A DNA stretch of 64,000 nucleotides from JAEVLT01 sp044598425 (GTDB lineage: Bacteria; Bacillota; Bacilli; Bacillales; Cytobacillaceae): assembly GCA_044598425.1 (NCBI GenBank), contig CP172536.1, forward strand, positions 2,356,001 to 2,420,000, given 5' to 3'. Below are positions 33,945 to 43,226 of the stretch, in pieces. The notes under the pieces are model-generated. The model was not told the origin of the DNA. It searched no databases and was given only the letters and a program-made list of their open reading frames with translations. A program made the translations under genes and the position numbers. Position 1 is the first letter of the stretch, and every line of letters begins with the position of its first letter.

Positions 33945-35837
33945 CTAAGCCCTTTGCTGTTTTTTATGTGTGAGGATCGTTAATCTTTTTACCGCTTCAT
34001 TCGCAGTTAATCCTATTTCTCCCAAAAGAGATTGAACATCCCCATGCTCAATAAACTGGTCTGGAATTCCCATCCTGTCAATTACAGAATGATAATACCC
34101 TTCATTATGAGCAAATTCAAGAACGGCGCTTCCAAATCCACCTTGTAAAACGGCCTCTTCAATGGTTAAGATCGGTATATTAGCCGCTAATATTTTAGTC
34201 AACAATTTTTCATCTAAAGGTTTTAAAAATCTGGCATTGATCACTTTCACAGAAATTCCTTGCTTTTCAAGACGGTTTGCGGCTTCCATCGCCATCGGGA
34301 TGGTCGTACCAAAAGTAAGAATGGCAGCGTCCGTACCTTCTTTTAAAATCTCCCATGTTCCAATCGGGATTTGGCGGAAATGCTCATCTAACGGAACACC
34401 AACTCCGTTTCCGCGTGGAAATCTCATTGCAATTGGGCCATCATCATATTTTAATGCTGTGTAAACCATATTCTGGCCTTCGTTTTCATCTTTCGGCATC
34501 ATAAGAACGATGTTTGGAACATGTCTTAAAAAAGCGATATCGAAAACCCCTTGATGGGTTTCACCGTCAGCGCCTACTAAGCCCGCCCGATCAATACCGA
34601 TAAACACATTTAAGTTTTGCCGGCAAATATCATGGACAACTTGATCATACGCTCTTTGGAGGAAGGTTGAATAAATCGCTAGAAATGGCTTCATCTTTTG
34701 CGTTGCCAAACCAGCTGCCACTGTTGCCGCATGCTGCTCGGCAATCCCAACATCATACATCCGATCAGGAAATTCACTCGCAAATCCTTCCAATTTGGAA
34801 CCTACTGGCATCGCAGGCGTAATGGCGACAATCCGTTCATCTTTTCTTGCAAGTTTTCTCACAGTCTCACTGACAAGACTGCTCCATGCAGGAGGAGCGT
34901 TTACAGGCTTGACAAAAGCACCGGTGTCCATTTTATAAGGACCTGTTCCATGCCATGTACCTGTCTTATCACTTTCTGCCGGGTAATAACCTTTTCCTTT
35001 TTTCGTAATAACGTGAAGAAGCACAGGCCCCTCTGTTTTTTTCGCGTAATTCAATTGTTCAAAAAGCGCTTCAAAATTGTGGCCGTCAACAGGTCCTAAA
35101 TAAGTAAACCCCAGTTCCTCGAAGAACACCCCTGAAACAAGCAGGTATTTAAGGCTGTCTTTGATTCGTTCAGCAGTCGCTGCCAGCACACCGCCAACCG
35201 CAGGTATCCGCTTCAGCAAAACTTCTAACTCTTCTTTTGCCCACTGGTATTTTCCAGCCGTCCGCATCCTGCCAAGAATATTGTGAAGAGCACCAACATT
35301 TGGCGCAATCGACATTTCATTGTCATTTAATATAACGATCATATCTTTTTTCTCATGACCAATATGGTTTAAAGCCTCGAGAGCCATTCCGCCAGTTAAA
35401 GCACCGTCTCCAATTACCGGTACAATAAAGGATTTTTCTTTTTTTAAATCCCTTGCAATCGCCATTCCCATTGCAGCGGAAAGCGAGGTAGAGCTATGCC
35501 CCGTTTCCCAAACATCATGTTCACTTTCCAGACGCTTTGGAAAACCGCATAGGCCTTTAAACTGCCGTAATGTATCAAATTCGTCTGCTCTTCCTGTCAA
35601 TATTTTATGAACATAGGATTGATGGCCAACATCCCAAAGGATTTTATCCTTAGGACTGTTAAAACATTTATGTAAAGCGATTGTTAATTCCACAACACCT
35701 AAATTCGGTCCAATATGGCCTCCAGTAACAGACAGCTTTTCAATTAAGAATTGGCGAATTTCTTTGCTTAATTTCTCCAATTCGTTATTTGTTAGCCCTT
35801 TTAGAAAGGATGGATTTTTTATCGACAACAGATCCAT
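33945..35837 (-). CDS. dxs: 1-deoxy-D-xylulose-5-phosphate synthase
   Basis: A 630-residue thiamine pyrophosphate enzyme that condenses pyruvate and glyceraldehyde 3-phosphate, the first step of the MEP isoprenoid pathway. TPP-binding GDGALTGGMALEALN, the GHQSYVHKIL segment and the transketolase motif IDRAGLVGADGETHQG are clear. The ATG at 35837 is preceded by AAGTGAGTGATCC, close to the anti-16S consensus, and matches the B. subtilis N-terminus MDLLSI; an ATG seven codons earlier lacks a site. Confidence 0.95.
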   Translation of the reverse strand: MDLLSIKNPSFLKGLTNNELEKLSKEIRQFLIEKLSVTGGHIGPNLGVVELTIALHKCFNSPKDKILWDVGHQSYVHKILTGRADEFDTLRQFKGLCGFPKRLESEHDVWETGHSSTSLSAAMGMAIARDLKKEKSFIVPVIGDGALTGGMALEALNHIGHEKKDMIVILNDNEMSIAPNVGALHNILGRMRTAGKYQWAKEELEVLLKRIPAVGGVLAATAERIKDSLKYLLVSGVFFEELGFTYLGPVDGHNFEALFEQLNYAKKTEGPVLLHVITKKGKGYYPAESDKTGTWHGTGPYKMDTGAFVKPVNAPPAWSSLVSETVRKLARKDERIVAITPAMPVGSKLEGFASEFPDRMYDVGIAEQHAATVAAGLATQKMKPFLAIYSTFLQRAYDQVVHDICRQNLNVFIGIDRAGLVGADGETHQGVFDIAFLRHVPNIVLMMPKDENEGQNMVYTALKYDDGPIAMRFPRGNGVGVPLDEHFRQIPIGTWEILKEGTDAAILTFGTTIPMAMEAANRLEKQGISVKVINARFLKPLDEKLLTKILAANIPILTIEEAVLQGGFGSAVLEFAHNEGYYHSVIDRMGIPDQFIEHGDVQSLLGEIGLTANEAVKRLTILTHKKQQRA

Positions 35838-35891
35838 GGTTGGATCACTCACTTTCATACTTTTCTAGGAGGATTGATAGATCATTCCCTG

Positions 35892-35984
35892 TTATACCAT
35901 TTTGCATACTTTTAATGAAAAATAAGCCGCTAACACAAACGTGATAACGGCAAGTATTGATAACGTTTTCTCAATAATAATCAT
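35892..35984 (-). CDS. Possible 30-residue membrane peptide between ispA and dxs
   Basis: An ATG-started frame encodes MIIIEK followed by a single hydrophobic helix (TLSILAVITFVLAAYFSLKV) and a short basic tail. No good ribosome binding site lies in front, but a TATAAT overlaps the start region. The composition is typical of a membrane microprotein, yet I cannot link it to a named family. Confidence 0.3.
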   Translation of the reverse strand: MIIIEKTLSILAVITFVLAAYFSLKVCKMV

Positions 35985-36016
35985 TATATCATAAGTAAGA
36001 AACAGCCTCAAATCAC

Positions 36017-36901
36017 TTAATGATCTCTCGAAGCAACTAAATCCGTTATTTCCTTCAAAATATTAATTTTCAAGTTGGTCTTTACTAAATGTTCCTTTGC
36101 CAATTGAATGTGATCAGCTAAAGCTTTTTTAGCCCCGTCCATAGATAGCAGCAGCGGATAGGTGCTTTTTTGATTATCCATATCACTTCCGACTGGTTTG
36201 CCGATAAGCTCTTGGTTTCCTTCTATATCAAGAATATCATCACGAATTTGAAATGCAAGGCCAAGATGATGGGCAAAAAGGGATAAAGACTCTAATTCCT
36301 TTACATCGGCTCCTGAGAGTAGCGCTCCCGCGGTTACACAAAAGCTTAAAATCTTGCCCGTTTTATGGACGTGGATATATTCAAGTTCTTCCAATGTTAA
36401 CGATTTTCCTTCACCGTTCATATCGGCAACCTGACCGCCCACCATTCCTTCCGTGCCGGCTGCCTTGGCCATTTCAACCATTAATTTGACTTTTGTTTCT
36501 GGTCTGGCAAATTCATCTGGAATTTCACCCATGACTTCAAAGCTGTATGTGAGCAAAGCATCTCCCGCCAACGTTGCAATCGCATCTCCATATATTTTAT
36601 GATTGGTTGGCTTTCCGCGCCTCAGATCGTCATTATCCATGCTTGGCAAATCATCATGGATAAGCGAATACGTATGAATCATTTCAATCGCGGCTGCGGC
36701 TAACAATCCTCTTTTAGGATCCGCCTCAAAGGCATCCATCGTTGCAAATAAAAGTAGCGGGCGAATCCGTTTTCCACCAGCGCTAAGAGAATAATACATT
36801 GCTTCTTTAATAACAGAAGGAGCATCCAGCCGATTAATTAATGCTTGCAGCTCATCTTCCAGCAGTTGTTTGTACTTTTTTGCAAATGAATCGAACAACA
36901 T
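36017..36901 (-). CDS. ispA: Farnesyl diphosphate synthase (geranyltranstransferase)
   Basis: A 294-residue trans-prenyltransferase. The first Asp-rich motif is DDLPSMDNDDLRRG, the second is DDILD in FQIRDDILDIEG, and GGKRIRP is near the N-terminus. It makes farnesyl diphosphate from IPP and DMAPP. It starts directly after the xseB stop (TAA then ATG), with GAGGAGG inside the end of xseB. Confidence 0.93.
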   Translation of the reverse strand: MLFDSFAKKYKQLLEDELQALINRLDAPSVIKEAMYYSLSAGGKRIRPLLLFATMDAFEADPKRGLLAAAAIEMIHTYSLIHDDLPSMDNDDLRRGKPTNHKIYGDAIATLAGDALLTYSFEVMGEIPDEFARPETKVKLMVEMAKAAGTEGMVGGQVADMNGEGKSLTLEELEYIHVHKTGKILSFCVTAGALLSGADVKELESLSLFAHHLGLAFQIRDDILDIEGNQELIGKPVGSDMDNQKSTYPLLLSMDGAKKALADHIQLAKEHLVKTNLKINILKEITDLVASRDH

Positions 36902-37144
36902 TTAATCCTCCTCAGCAACGGAAAAATTCTCTTTTCGCCCATCCTCTGTAATGATCTGTGTTAATTGTTCTTCAACATTTTTTAATTTATCATGACAAAG
37001 TTTCGAAAGTCCCATACCTTCTTTATAAATCGCAATTGCTTCTTCCAGCGGAACATCTCCTTCTTCCAACCGGTCAACAATTTTTTCGAGTTGAATCATT
37101 GCTTCTTCAAAAGATAATTCCTTATCTTCAGACATATTACTCAC
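36902..37144 (-). CDS. xseB: Exodeoxyribonuclease VII small subunit
   Basis: An 80-residue helical protein with the family pattern SFEEAMIQLEKIVDRLEEGDVPLEEAI. It combines with XseA to degrade single-stranded DNA. It overlaps the end of xseA by 8 nt. Confidence 0.93.
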   Translation of the reverse strand: MSNMSEDKELSFEEAMIQLEKIVDRLEEGDVPLEEAIAIYKEGMGLSKLCHDKLKNVEEQLTQIITEDGRKENFSVAEED

Positions 37145-38483
37145 CCTTCTTAATTTCTTGTACTTTGGTGATCAAGCTTCCGTCAGTCAACTGAATGCTT
37201 ACAGTATCATTTGTTTGGATCTGGTGCACACTTTTTACGATCTTTTGATCTTCCGCATAGACTAAGCTATAGCCCCGCTTCATGATTTTTAATGGGCTTA
37301 GCGCTTCCAACGTTCCAATGATCCGATCATATTCATTTTGTTTCTTCATCACCATTTGGCTCATTGCCCGTTGAATTTCTTTTTGTGATCGTTCAAAACG
37401 GCTCGCTGCTTGTTGTATAAGCAGCCTTGGATGGTTAACGAGAAGTCTCCGAGACAGATTCGCTTGTTCATTTGCCTTAACGGAGGATAAGCGCCCGACC
37501 CCTTTCACAAGCCTTTCGGTCAGCTTGTCGATTTGCTCGAGCTTTTGTTCATATAAGCGCTCTGGGTAACGGAAAGCATAGGATTTTTGCAATCTCGTTA
37601 AACGCTCTCCTTCAAATCGCAATTTTTCCTTTATCGCCCTTAGCAGCCGGGTTTGCCGCTGCAATATCCGATCCATCAATTCTTCTATATACGGAACAGC
37701 CAGCTCTGCAGCCCCTGTCGGTGTCGGCGCTCTTAAGTCGGCAACGAAATCGGCAATTGTAAAATCCGTTTCATGCCCAACGGCAGATATGATTGGAATC
37801 CGGGAGGCGTAAATAGCCCTTGCGACCGGCTCCTCGTTAAAAACCCATAATTCTTCAATGGAACCTCCTCCCCGGCCGACAATTAAAACGTCAATTCCCT
37901 CCATTGCGTTTGCTCTTTCAATTGCCGCAACCACAGAAGAAGCTCCATTTTCACCTTGTACAAGCGCAGGAAAAACAAGGATATGTGCAATCGGAAACCG
38001 TCTTTTGATTGTTGTAATAATATCACGGACGGCAGCACCAGTGGGTGAGGTGATCACACCTACTGTATTAGGAAAGGGCGGGATTGTTTTTTTCCTTTCT
38101 GCTGCAAATAACCCTTCTGATTCAAGCCTTTGCTTCAACTGCTCGTACGCTAGAAATAAATCTCCAATTCCATCGGGACGCATTTCTTTTACATATATTT
38201 GATACTGGCCACTCGGCTCGTATACAGTGATTTCCCCTCTTAAGATAACCTTCATTCCGTTTTCCGGAAAAAATTTCATTGCCCGTGAGTAGCTTGAAAA
38301 CATCACGGCCAGCATTCTTGCTTTTTCATCCTTTAACGTAAAATACATATGCCCGCTTGAATGCTGTTTAAAGTTTGAAATTTCACCTTTCACATAAATA
38401 TCATGCAAATGAGGGTCGGCATCGAACTTTCGTTTTATGTACTTGGTTAACGCAGTAACAGTTAAATAGTTTTGTTCCAGCAT
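37137..38483 (-). CDS. xseA: Exodeoxyribonuclease VII large subunit
   Basis: A 448-residue nuclease subunit. An N-terminal OB fold (YVKGEISNFK, SGHMYFTLKDEKARMLAVMF) is followed by the catalytic region (GVITSPTGAAVRDIITTIKRR, VGRGGGSIEELWVFNEE, SAVGHETDFTIADFVADLRAPTPTGAAE) and a coiled-coil C-terminus. The ATG at 38483 has AAGAGGTG 7 nt upstream and gives the same N-terminus layout as B. subtilis; a start 14 codons earlier is less likely. Confidence 0.94.
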   Translation of the reverse strand: MLEQNYLTVTALTKYIKRKFDADPHLHDIYVKGEISNFKQHSSGHMYFTLKDEKARMLAVMFSSYSRAMKFFPENGMKVILRGEITVYEPSGQYQIYVKEMRPDGIGDLFLAYEQLKQRLESEGLFAAERKKTIPPFPNTVGVITSPTGAAVRDIITTIKRRFPIAHILVFPALVQGENGASSVVAAIERANAMEGIDVLIVGRGGGSIEELWVFNEEPVARAIYASRIPIISAVGHETDFTIADFVADLRAPTPTGAAELAVPYIEELMDRILQRQTRLLRAIKEKLRFEGERLTRLQKSYAFRYPERLYEQKLEQIDKLTERLVKGVGRLSSVKANEQANLSRRLLVNHPRLLIQQAASRFERSQKEIQRAMSQMVMKKQNEYDRIIGTLEALSPLKIMKRGYSLVYAEDQKIVKSVHQIQTNDTVSIQLTDGSLITKVQEIKKGE

Positions 38484-38597
38484 AAACCGCACCTCTTTCA
38501 TGCTGACTTGATATACCCTAAACAATTGAAGAAAGTGATGCCATCATATGATAGAATCACTAAACAATTTTAAAAAGCAAATAAGATTATTTACCTG

Positions 38598-39446
38598 TTA
38601 GATCTGTTTTTCTGCCGCTTTTAACGTATTGGCAAGCAGCATTGTTATTGTCATCGGCCCAACACCCTTTGGCACTGGTGTAATATAGCCTGCTTTTTCA
38701 GCCACCTCTTCAAATGCTACATCACCGCAAAGCTTTCCGGCCTCATTTCGATTCATCCCCACATCAATGACAACGGCTCCTTTTTTTATATGCTCAGCTG
38801 TAATAAAATTGGCTTTGCCAACGGCTGAAACGAGAATATCAGCTTGGCTTGTATGATCCTTGATGTTCTTTGTTTTTGAATGGCAATACGTTACCGTTGC
38901 ATCTTTGTTTAAAAATAATTGGCCCGACGGCTTGCCAACAATATTGCTTCTACCGACGACTACAACATTTTTCCCAGAAATGTCAATCCCGGTTTCTTCC
39001 AGCATCACCATTACTCCATAAGGGGTGCAAGGTAAGAAGGCATCTTGCCCTGTCATCATTCTGCCAATGTTAATTGGATGAAAGCCATCCACATCTTTTG
39101 CAGGGTCAATCGTTTCAATTACTTCCGTTGCATCGATATGTGCAGGAAGGGGCAGCTGCACGAGAATGCCGTGAATCGAATGATCATCATTTAATTCGCG
39201 AATTTTTTCCAAAAGTTCCTCTTCAGATATACTTTCAGGAAATTCAACTAATAATGAATACATGCCTACTTCTTGGCATGCCTTTTCTTTATTGGAAACA
39301 TACGTTCTTGAGGCTTGGTTATTTCCAACAAGAATAACCGCCAGCCCAGGGGTAATTCCCTTTTCTTTTAACCGCTCTACTCCTTCAGCGATTTCTCCCC
39401 GTTTTCTTTTTGCAATCTCTAAACCATTGATGATTTTAGCCGTCAT
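38598..39446 (-). CDS. folD: Bifunctional methylenetetrahydrofolate dehydrogenase/methenyltetrahydrofolate cyclohydrolase
   Basis: A 282-residue enzyme that interconverts one-carbon folates using NADP. The catalytic tyrosine and lysine are in TYVSNKEKAC (Y49, K53), ILVQLPLP and VVGRSNIVGKP mark the substrate and nucleotide sites. The ATG at 39446 follows AAAGGGGGA; the frame extends nine codons upstream without a better site. Confidence 0.95.
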   Translation of the reverse strand: MTAKIINGLEIAKRKRGEIAEGVERLKEKGITPGLAVILVGNNQASRTYVSNKEKACQEVGMYSLLVEFPESISEEELLEKIRELNDDHSIHGILVQLPLPAHIDATEVIETIDPAKDVDGFHPINIGRMMTGQDAFLPCTPYGVMVMLEETGIDISGKNVVVVGRSNIVGKPSGQLFLNKDATVTYCHSKTKNIKDHTSQADILVSAVGKANFITAEHIKKGAVVIDVGMNRNEAGKLCGDVAFEEVAEKAGYITPVPKGVGPMTITMLLANTLKAAEKQI

Positions 39447-39503
39447 TTTTTTGTCCCCCTTTGGAAAAGTCAAATCAATTTTGAATGCTAAGTAATTGGT
39501 ATA

Positions 39504-39896
39504 TTAAGAAAGCTCTTCCTTTACTTTTGAAAGAACTCCATTTACAAACTTGCTTGATTGGTCATCACCAAACCGTTTAGCGATTTCAATCGCTTCATCG
39601 AGAACTACTTTTTTCGGTATTTCTTCTTTTAAAAATTTTAATTCAAATACAGCAATACGGAGCAAGTTGCGGTCAACCGTTGCCAAACGGTCAATTGACC
39701 ATTTTTCAAGATGGGCTTTTATCACTTCGTCAATTTCTGTTTGATGCTCAACTACACCAAAGACAATATTTTCTAAATATTCATCACTTGCAGCGCCTTC
39801 TAAGACATGTTCGATTGCGGAAGAAGGCTCCGTGTTGCTGACATCTATTTGAAAAAGAGCCTGAAGTGCTTTTTCCCTCGCTGTTCTTCTTTTCAT
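39504..39896 (-). CDS. nusB: Transcription antitermination factor NusB
   Basis: A 130-residue all-helical protein that binds boxA RNA with NusE in rRNA antitermination. The N-terminus MKRRTAREKALQALFQIDV and the C-terminal region AIEIAKRFGDDQSSKFVNGVL are characteristic. The ATG at 39896 follows AAAGGAG by 8 nt; the frame stays open for 92 codons upstream, but that part is low-complexity and has no family similarity. Confidence 0.95.
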   Translation of the reverse strand: MKRRTAREKALQALFQIDVSNTEPSSAIEHVLEGAASDEYLENIVFGVVEHQTEIDEVIKAHLEKWSIDRLATVDRNLLRIAVFELKFLKEEIPKKVVLDEAIEIAKRFGDDQSSKFVNGVLSKVKEELS

Positions 39897-40070
39897 CTTG
39901 CTAACTCCTTTGTTGATCACAATGATTTTTGATAGATTTTTCGCATGAAAAAGCTTGTCCGTTTTCCAGAAGCATAAGGACAAACCTTTATATCCGATTT
40001 TGTACATAGAAAGATAATAGCATACATGAGATCGATTCGCACTGTGGCTCGACAAATTTTTCTTTTCAAA

Positions 40071-40103
40071 CAAAAGAAAACCAAAGGATCTGATTCCTTT
40101 GGT
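40071..40103 (-). terminator. Terminator of the accBC-yqhY unit
   Basis: A 9-bp stem ACCAAAGGA/TCCTTTGGT (40080-40088 with 40095-40103) with a 6-nt loop, followed on the minus strand by TTTCTTTTG. It lies 10 bp after yqhY. Confidence 0.85.
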
Positions 40104-40113
40104 ATTTCTTCTT

Positions 40114-40521
40114 TTACATTTCTTGGTCAACTTCCTGCTCTTGCTTCGGATTTTCAAATTGAATGCCGACAATATGAATATTCACTTCTTCTGGTTCAAG
40201 AGCTGTCATATTCAAAAGCGTTTGGCGAATGTTGTCTTGGATTTTTTGGGCAACTGTTGGGATCGACACTCCATATTTCATCATACAATAAACCTCAATC
40301 TTAATGCCTGTTTCGGAAATATCCACTTTTACACCCTTGCCGTGGTTTTTCTTCCCTAATCGCTCGACAACACCCGTCGCAAAATTCCCGCGCATTCCAG
40401 CTACACCTTCAACTTCCGAAGCAGCAATACCAGCAATCACTTCAATGACTTCAGGAGCTATTTCCACTTTGCCGTTTCCGTCATTGCCCTGATTCATTTC
40501 TAAAACATGATTCTCGCTCAT
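40114..40521 (-). CDS. yqhY: Asp23/Gls24 family protein (YqhY)
   Basis: A 135-residue member of the Asp23 (DUF322) family, with VEIAPEVIEVIAGIAASEVEGVAGM and VKVDISETGIKIEVYCMMKYGVSIP. In B. subtilis YqhY is linked genetically to control of acetyl-CoA carboxylase activity, in keeping with its position next to accBC. The ATG at 40521 lies 6 nt after GGAGGTG. Confidence 0.92.
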   Translation of the reverse strand: MSENHVLEMNQGNDGNGKVEIAPEVIEVIAGIAASEVEGVAGMRGNFATGVVERLGKKNHGKGVKVDISETGIKIEVYCMMKYGVSIPTVAQKIQDNIRQTLLNMTALEPEEVNIHIVGIQFENPKQEQEVDQEM

Positions 40522-40543
40522 AAAAAACACCTCCAGCTATTCG

Positions 40544-41896
40544 CTAAGATTTCATCACATCATACAGTTCAAGAAACTTCGTATTAAACTGTCCTTCTAC
40601 AAACTTTTCATGTTCAAGCAGTTTTAAATGGAACGGGATCGTCGTATGAATTCCTTCTACAACAAATTCGCTTAAAGCCCGTTTCATTCTTGCAATAGCT
40701 TCCTCTCTGCTGCTTCCATACGTGATGACTTTCGCAATCATCGAATCGTAGTAAGGCGGAATCGAATACCCTGGATAAGCGGCTGAATCAATTCGAACAC
40801 CAAACCCTCCTGGAGGTAAATACATTTTAATTTTTCCAGGAGAAGGCATAAAATTCTTTTCTGGATTTTCGGCATTAATACGGCACTCGATCGCCCACCC
40901 GTTAAAGGTAACATCCTTCTGGCTAAGGGTTAATTTTTCTCCTGAGGCAACTCTTATTTGCTCCTTAATTAAATCGGTGCCTGTCACCAATTCTGTAACA
41001 GGGTGTTCTACCTGGATCCTTGTATTCATTTCCATAAAGTAGAATTTTCGATTGCGGTAGTCATATATAAATTCTACCGTGCCAGCGCCTGTATAATCAA
41101 CTGCTTTTGCTGCTTTTACAGCCGCATTCCCCATTTCTTCGCGAATCTCGCCATCTAAGGCAGGCGATGGTGATTCCTCAAGCAGCTTTTGCAGTCTGCG
41201 CTGGATCGAACAATCCCTCTCACCCAAATGGATCGTATTTCCGTAAGAATCGGCAAGCACTTGTATTTCAACATGGCGGAAATCTTCAATATACTTTTCA
41301 ATGTATACCCCAGGATTTCCAAATGCCGTCGCTGCTTCCTGCTGTGTTATATTGATCCCTTTGATTAATTCCTGTTCATTTTTGGCAACGCGGATTCCTT
41401 TTCCGCCGCCGCCTGCTGTTGCTTTGATAATAACGGGATAACCTATTTTATTTGCAAGTTCTATCGCTTCATCAATATTTTGAATAATTCCAGTTGAACC
41501 TGGAACAATTGGCACACCTGCAGCGCGCATCGTTTCCCGTGCGATATCCTTTGTCCCCATTTTCGTAATTGCTTCTGGACTTGGACCGACAAACGTTATA
41601 TTGCACTCGCGGCACAATTCTGCAAAGTCCGCATTTTCTGCGAGGAATCCATATCCAGGATGAATCGCGTCACATCCGGTTAAGGCCGCTACACTTATAA
41701 TATTCGTGAAATTTAAATAACTTTCCTTTGATGATGTAGGTCCGATGCAAAAAGCTTCATCGGCAAGCTGAACATGCAATGCCTCGCGATCTGCTTCGGA
41801 AAAAACAGCCACAGACTCAATGCCCATTTCACGGCATGCACGAATCACCCTGACAGCGATCTCACCTCTGTTGGCGATTAACAGTTTCTTTATCAT
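40544..41896 (-). CDS. accC: Acetyl-CoA carboxylase biotin carboxylase subunit
   Basis: A 450-residue ATP-grasp enzyme that carboxylates biotin on AccB with bicarbonate and ATP. N-terminal LIANRGEIAVRVIRACREMGI, the glycine-rich ATP loop TAGGGGKGIRVA, and FMEMNTRIQVEHPVTE with the catalytic residues are all intact. It follows accB after 12 nt. It could also serve the PccB subunit encoded at 2.3 kb, for which no dedicated alpha subunit is seen. Confidence 0.95.
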   Translation of the reverse strand: MIKKLLIANRGEIAVRVIRACREMGIESVAVFSEADREALHVQLADEAFCIGPTSSKESYLNFTNIISVAALTGCDAIHPGYGFLAENADFAELCRECNITFVGPSPEAITKMGTKDIARETMRAAGVPIVPGSTGIIQNIDEAIELANKIGYPVIIKATAGGGGKGIRVAKNEQELIKGINITQQEAATAFGNPGVYIEKYIEDFRHVEIQVLADSYGNTIHLGERDCSIQRRLQKLLEESPSPALDGEIREEMGNAAVKAAKAVDYTGAGTVEFIYDYRNRKFYFMEMNTRIQVEHPVTELVTGTDLIKEQIRVASGEKLTLSQKDVTFNGWAIECRINAENPEKNFMPSPGKIKMYLPPGGFGVRIDSAAYPGYSIPPYYDSMIAKVITYGSSREEAIARMKRALSEFVVEGIHTTIPFHLKLLEHEKFVEGQFNTKFLELYDVMKS

Positions 41897-41908
41897 CTGC
41901 TACGCTCC

Positions 41909-42409
41909 TTATTCAGGCTTTACTAAAAATAAAGGCTGCCCGTATTCAACTAACTGTCCATTTTTCACCAAAACTTCGACAATTTCTCCATCAATTTCCG
42001 CTTCAATTTCATTAAACAACTTCATCGCTTCAACGATGCAAACAATGGAATCTTTGGAAACTTTGGAACCTGGTTTTACATAAACATCGGCATCCGGTGA
42101 CGACGATGCATAGAAAGTACCGACCATTGGAGAAGTAATCTTATGTAAGTTAACAGTGTCTGCTTGATTGGTTGCCTCAGCTTTTGGTTTTTCTTGAACG
42201 GACTCCTGCTGGAATGCAACCGGTGCTTGCTGAACAACATTGACCGGGGCACTTTCAACTGCTTGTACCACTGGCTGGGCCGTTGTGACCGCCACTGCCC
42301 CGGCCTTCTTCATCTTAATTTTGGAACCTTCATTTTCATAAACAAACTCATCAATGCTCGATTGGTCTACTAGTTTAATTAATTCTCTAATTTCTTGAAC
42401 TTTTAACAT
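41909..42409 (-). CDS. accB: Biotin carboxyl carrier protein of acetyl-CoA carboxylase
   Basis: A 166-residue carrier with a variable Ala/Pro/Gln/Val linker (about residues 36-85) and a biotinyl domain ending the protein. The biotinylated lysine is K130 in VEAMKLFNE. AAGGGGTG precedes the ATG. A promoter with a FapR-like operator lies directly upstream. Confidence 0.95.
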   Translation of the reverse strand: MLKVQEIRELIKLVDQSSIDEFVYENEGSKIKMKKAGAVAVTTAQPVVQAVESAPVNVVQQAPVAFQQESVQEKPKAEATNQADTVNLHKITSPMVGTFYASSSPDADVYVKPGSKVSKDSIVCIVEAMKLFNEIEAEIDGEIVEVLVKNGQLVEYGQPLFLVKPE

Positions 42410-42436
42410 TTATTAACACCCCTTGTCCGCTGTGCT

Positions 42437-42484
42437 TTATTACTAGCTACTAATACTATACGATAATCGTTTGTAAAAGTTCAA
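42437..42484 (-). promoter_or_regulatory. accB promoter with a FapR-like operator
   Basis: TTGAAC (42479-42484) and TATAGT (42455-42460) are 18 bp apart on the minus strand. Directly downstream, TTAGTAGCTAGTAATAA (42437-42453) resembles the 17-bp FapR palindrome (TTAGTAC..GTACTAA type) with two differences. FapR represses fatty acid synthesis genes until malonyl-CoA rises. The operator call is inference. Confidence 0.5.
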
Positions 42485-42605
42485 TCAAGTTCTTTTTTAG
42501 CCAACAGCTGATTAAATTTTTACCCTCTCCCTTTCATCTTAATATTTTTCGTAAAAAATGTGAACTCAAGACATCAATATTTGAAAAATAACAGAAGTAA
42601 CAAAA

Positions 42606-42632
42606 CAGAAAAAGAAAGCCGGATTGGCTTCC
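42606..42632 (-). terminator. Terminator of the spoIIIA operon
   Basis: GGAAGCC pairs with GGCTTTC on the minus strand (42626-42632 with 42614-42620, one wobble), loop AATCC, then TTTTTC. It lies 16 bp after spoIIIAH. Confidence 0.7.
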
Positions 42633-42647
42633 TTTTACCTACTGTAT

Positions 42648-43211
42648 TTATTTTGCCGGCTGAAATTCTACTGCTACATAATTGGTTTCACCTATTTCCT
42701 TCTTAACAAGCTGAATAATGTCATTTGCTGCAGCAGTCGTATGCTTTTTCTGCGATTTAACGATGATTTTCACCTTTTCTCCATCAGCCCGAACTAAAGC
42801 GTCCTCATAGCCCATTGTTTTAATTAATGTTTCTAACACTTCTTCTTTTTGAGCTGTTTCATTCAGCTTTTTCATTTGGTCAATCGCGGCACTGCGTTTA
42901 TCGGCAGGAAGATCAGTTGAAGCGATCTCTGCCTGCAGTTCATCTTTCGTCTGGCTGCGCTGGTCATCAAGCTGCATGCGGAGTGCTGTAAAAGCATCAT
43001 CACCCGCAACGGTTGAAACAACAGTCTTTCCGCTCTTATCTTGTACTTTGCTTGTTGCGGACTTATTTTGATCCAGCTGCTTCTTCGCCTTTTGTTCGAC
43101 TGTAGCAAGGTCATTTCCTTTTTGTTGTGGAGTTGTAATATAATAAACAGACAGCACCACCACTAGACTTAACATCGTTAATAACCAAACAGTTTGTTTT
43201 TTCAAAAGCAT
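42648..43211 (-). CDS. spoIIIAH: Stage III sporulation protein AH
   Basis: A 187-residue mother-cell protein with one N-terminal membrane helix (about residues 9-26) and an extracellular ring-forming YscJ-like domain at the C-terminus (about 95-187). It binds SpoIIQ from the forespore to form the feeding channel. The ATG at 43211 has GGGGGA 7 nt upstream. Last gene of the operon. Confidence 0.92.
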   Translation of the reverse strand: MLLKKQTVWLLTMLSLVVVLSVYYITTPQQKGNDLATVEQKAKKQLDQNKSATSKVQDKSGKTVVSTVAGDDAFTALRMQLDDQRSQTKDELQAEIASTDLPADKRSAAIDQMKKLNETAQKEEVLETLIKTMGYEDALVRADGEKVKIIVKSQKKHTTAAANDIIQLVKKEIGETNYVAVEFQPAK

Positions 43212-43226
43212 GGACAAATCCCCCTT

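Noticed and set aside
39897..40172. N-terminal extension of nusB by 92 codons
   Set aside because: The extension has no family similarity, while the internal ATG has AAAGGAG at 8 nt and gives the normal NusB length.
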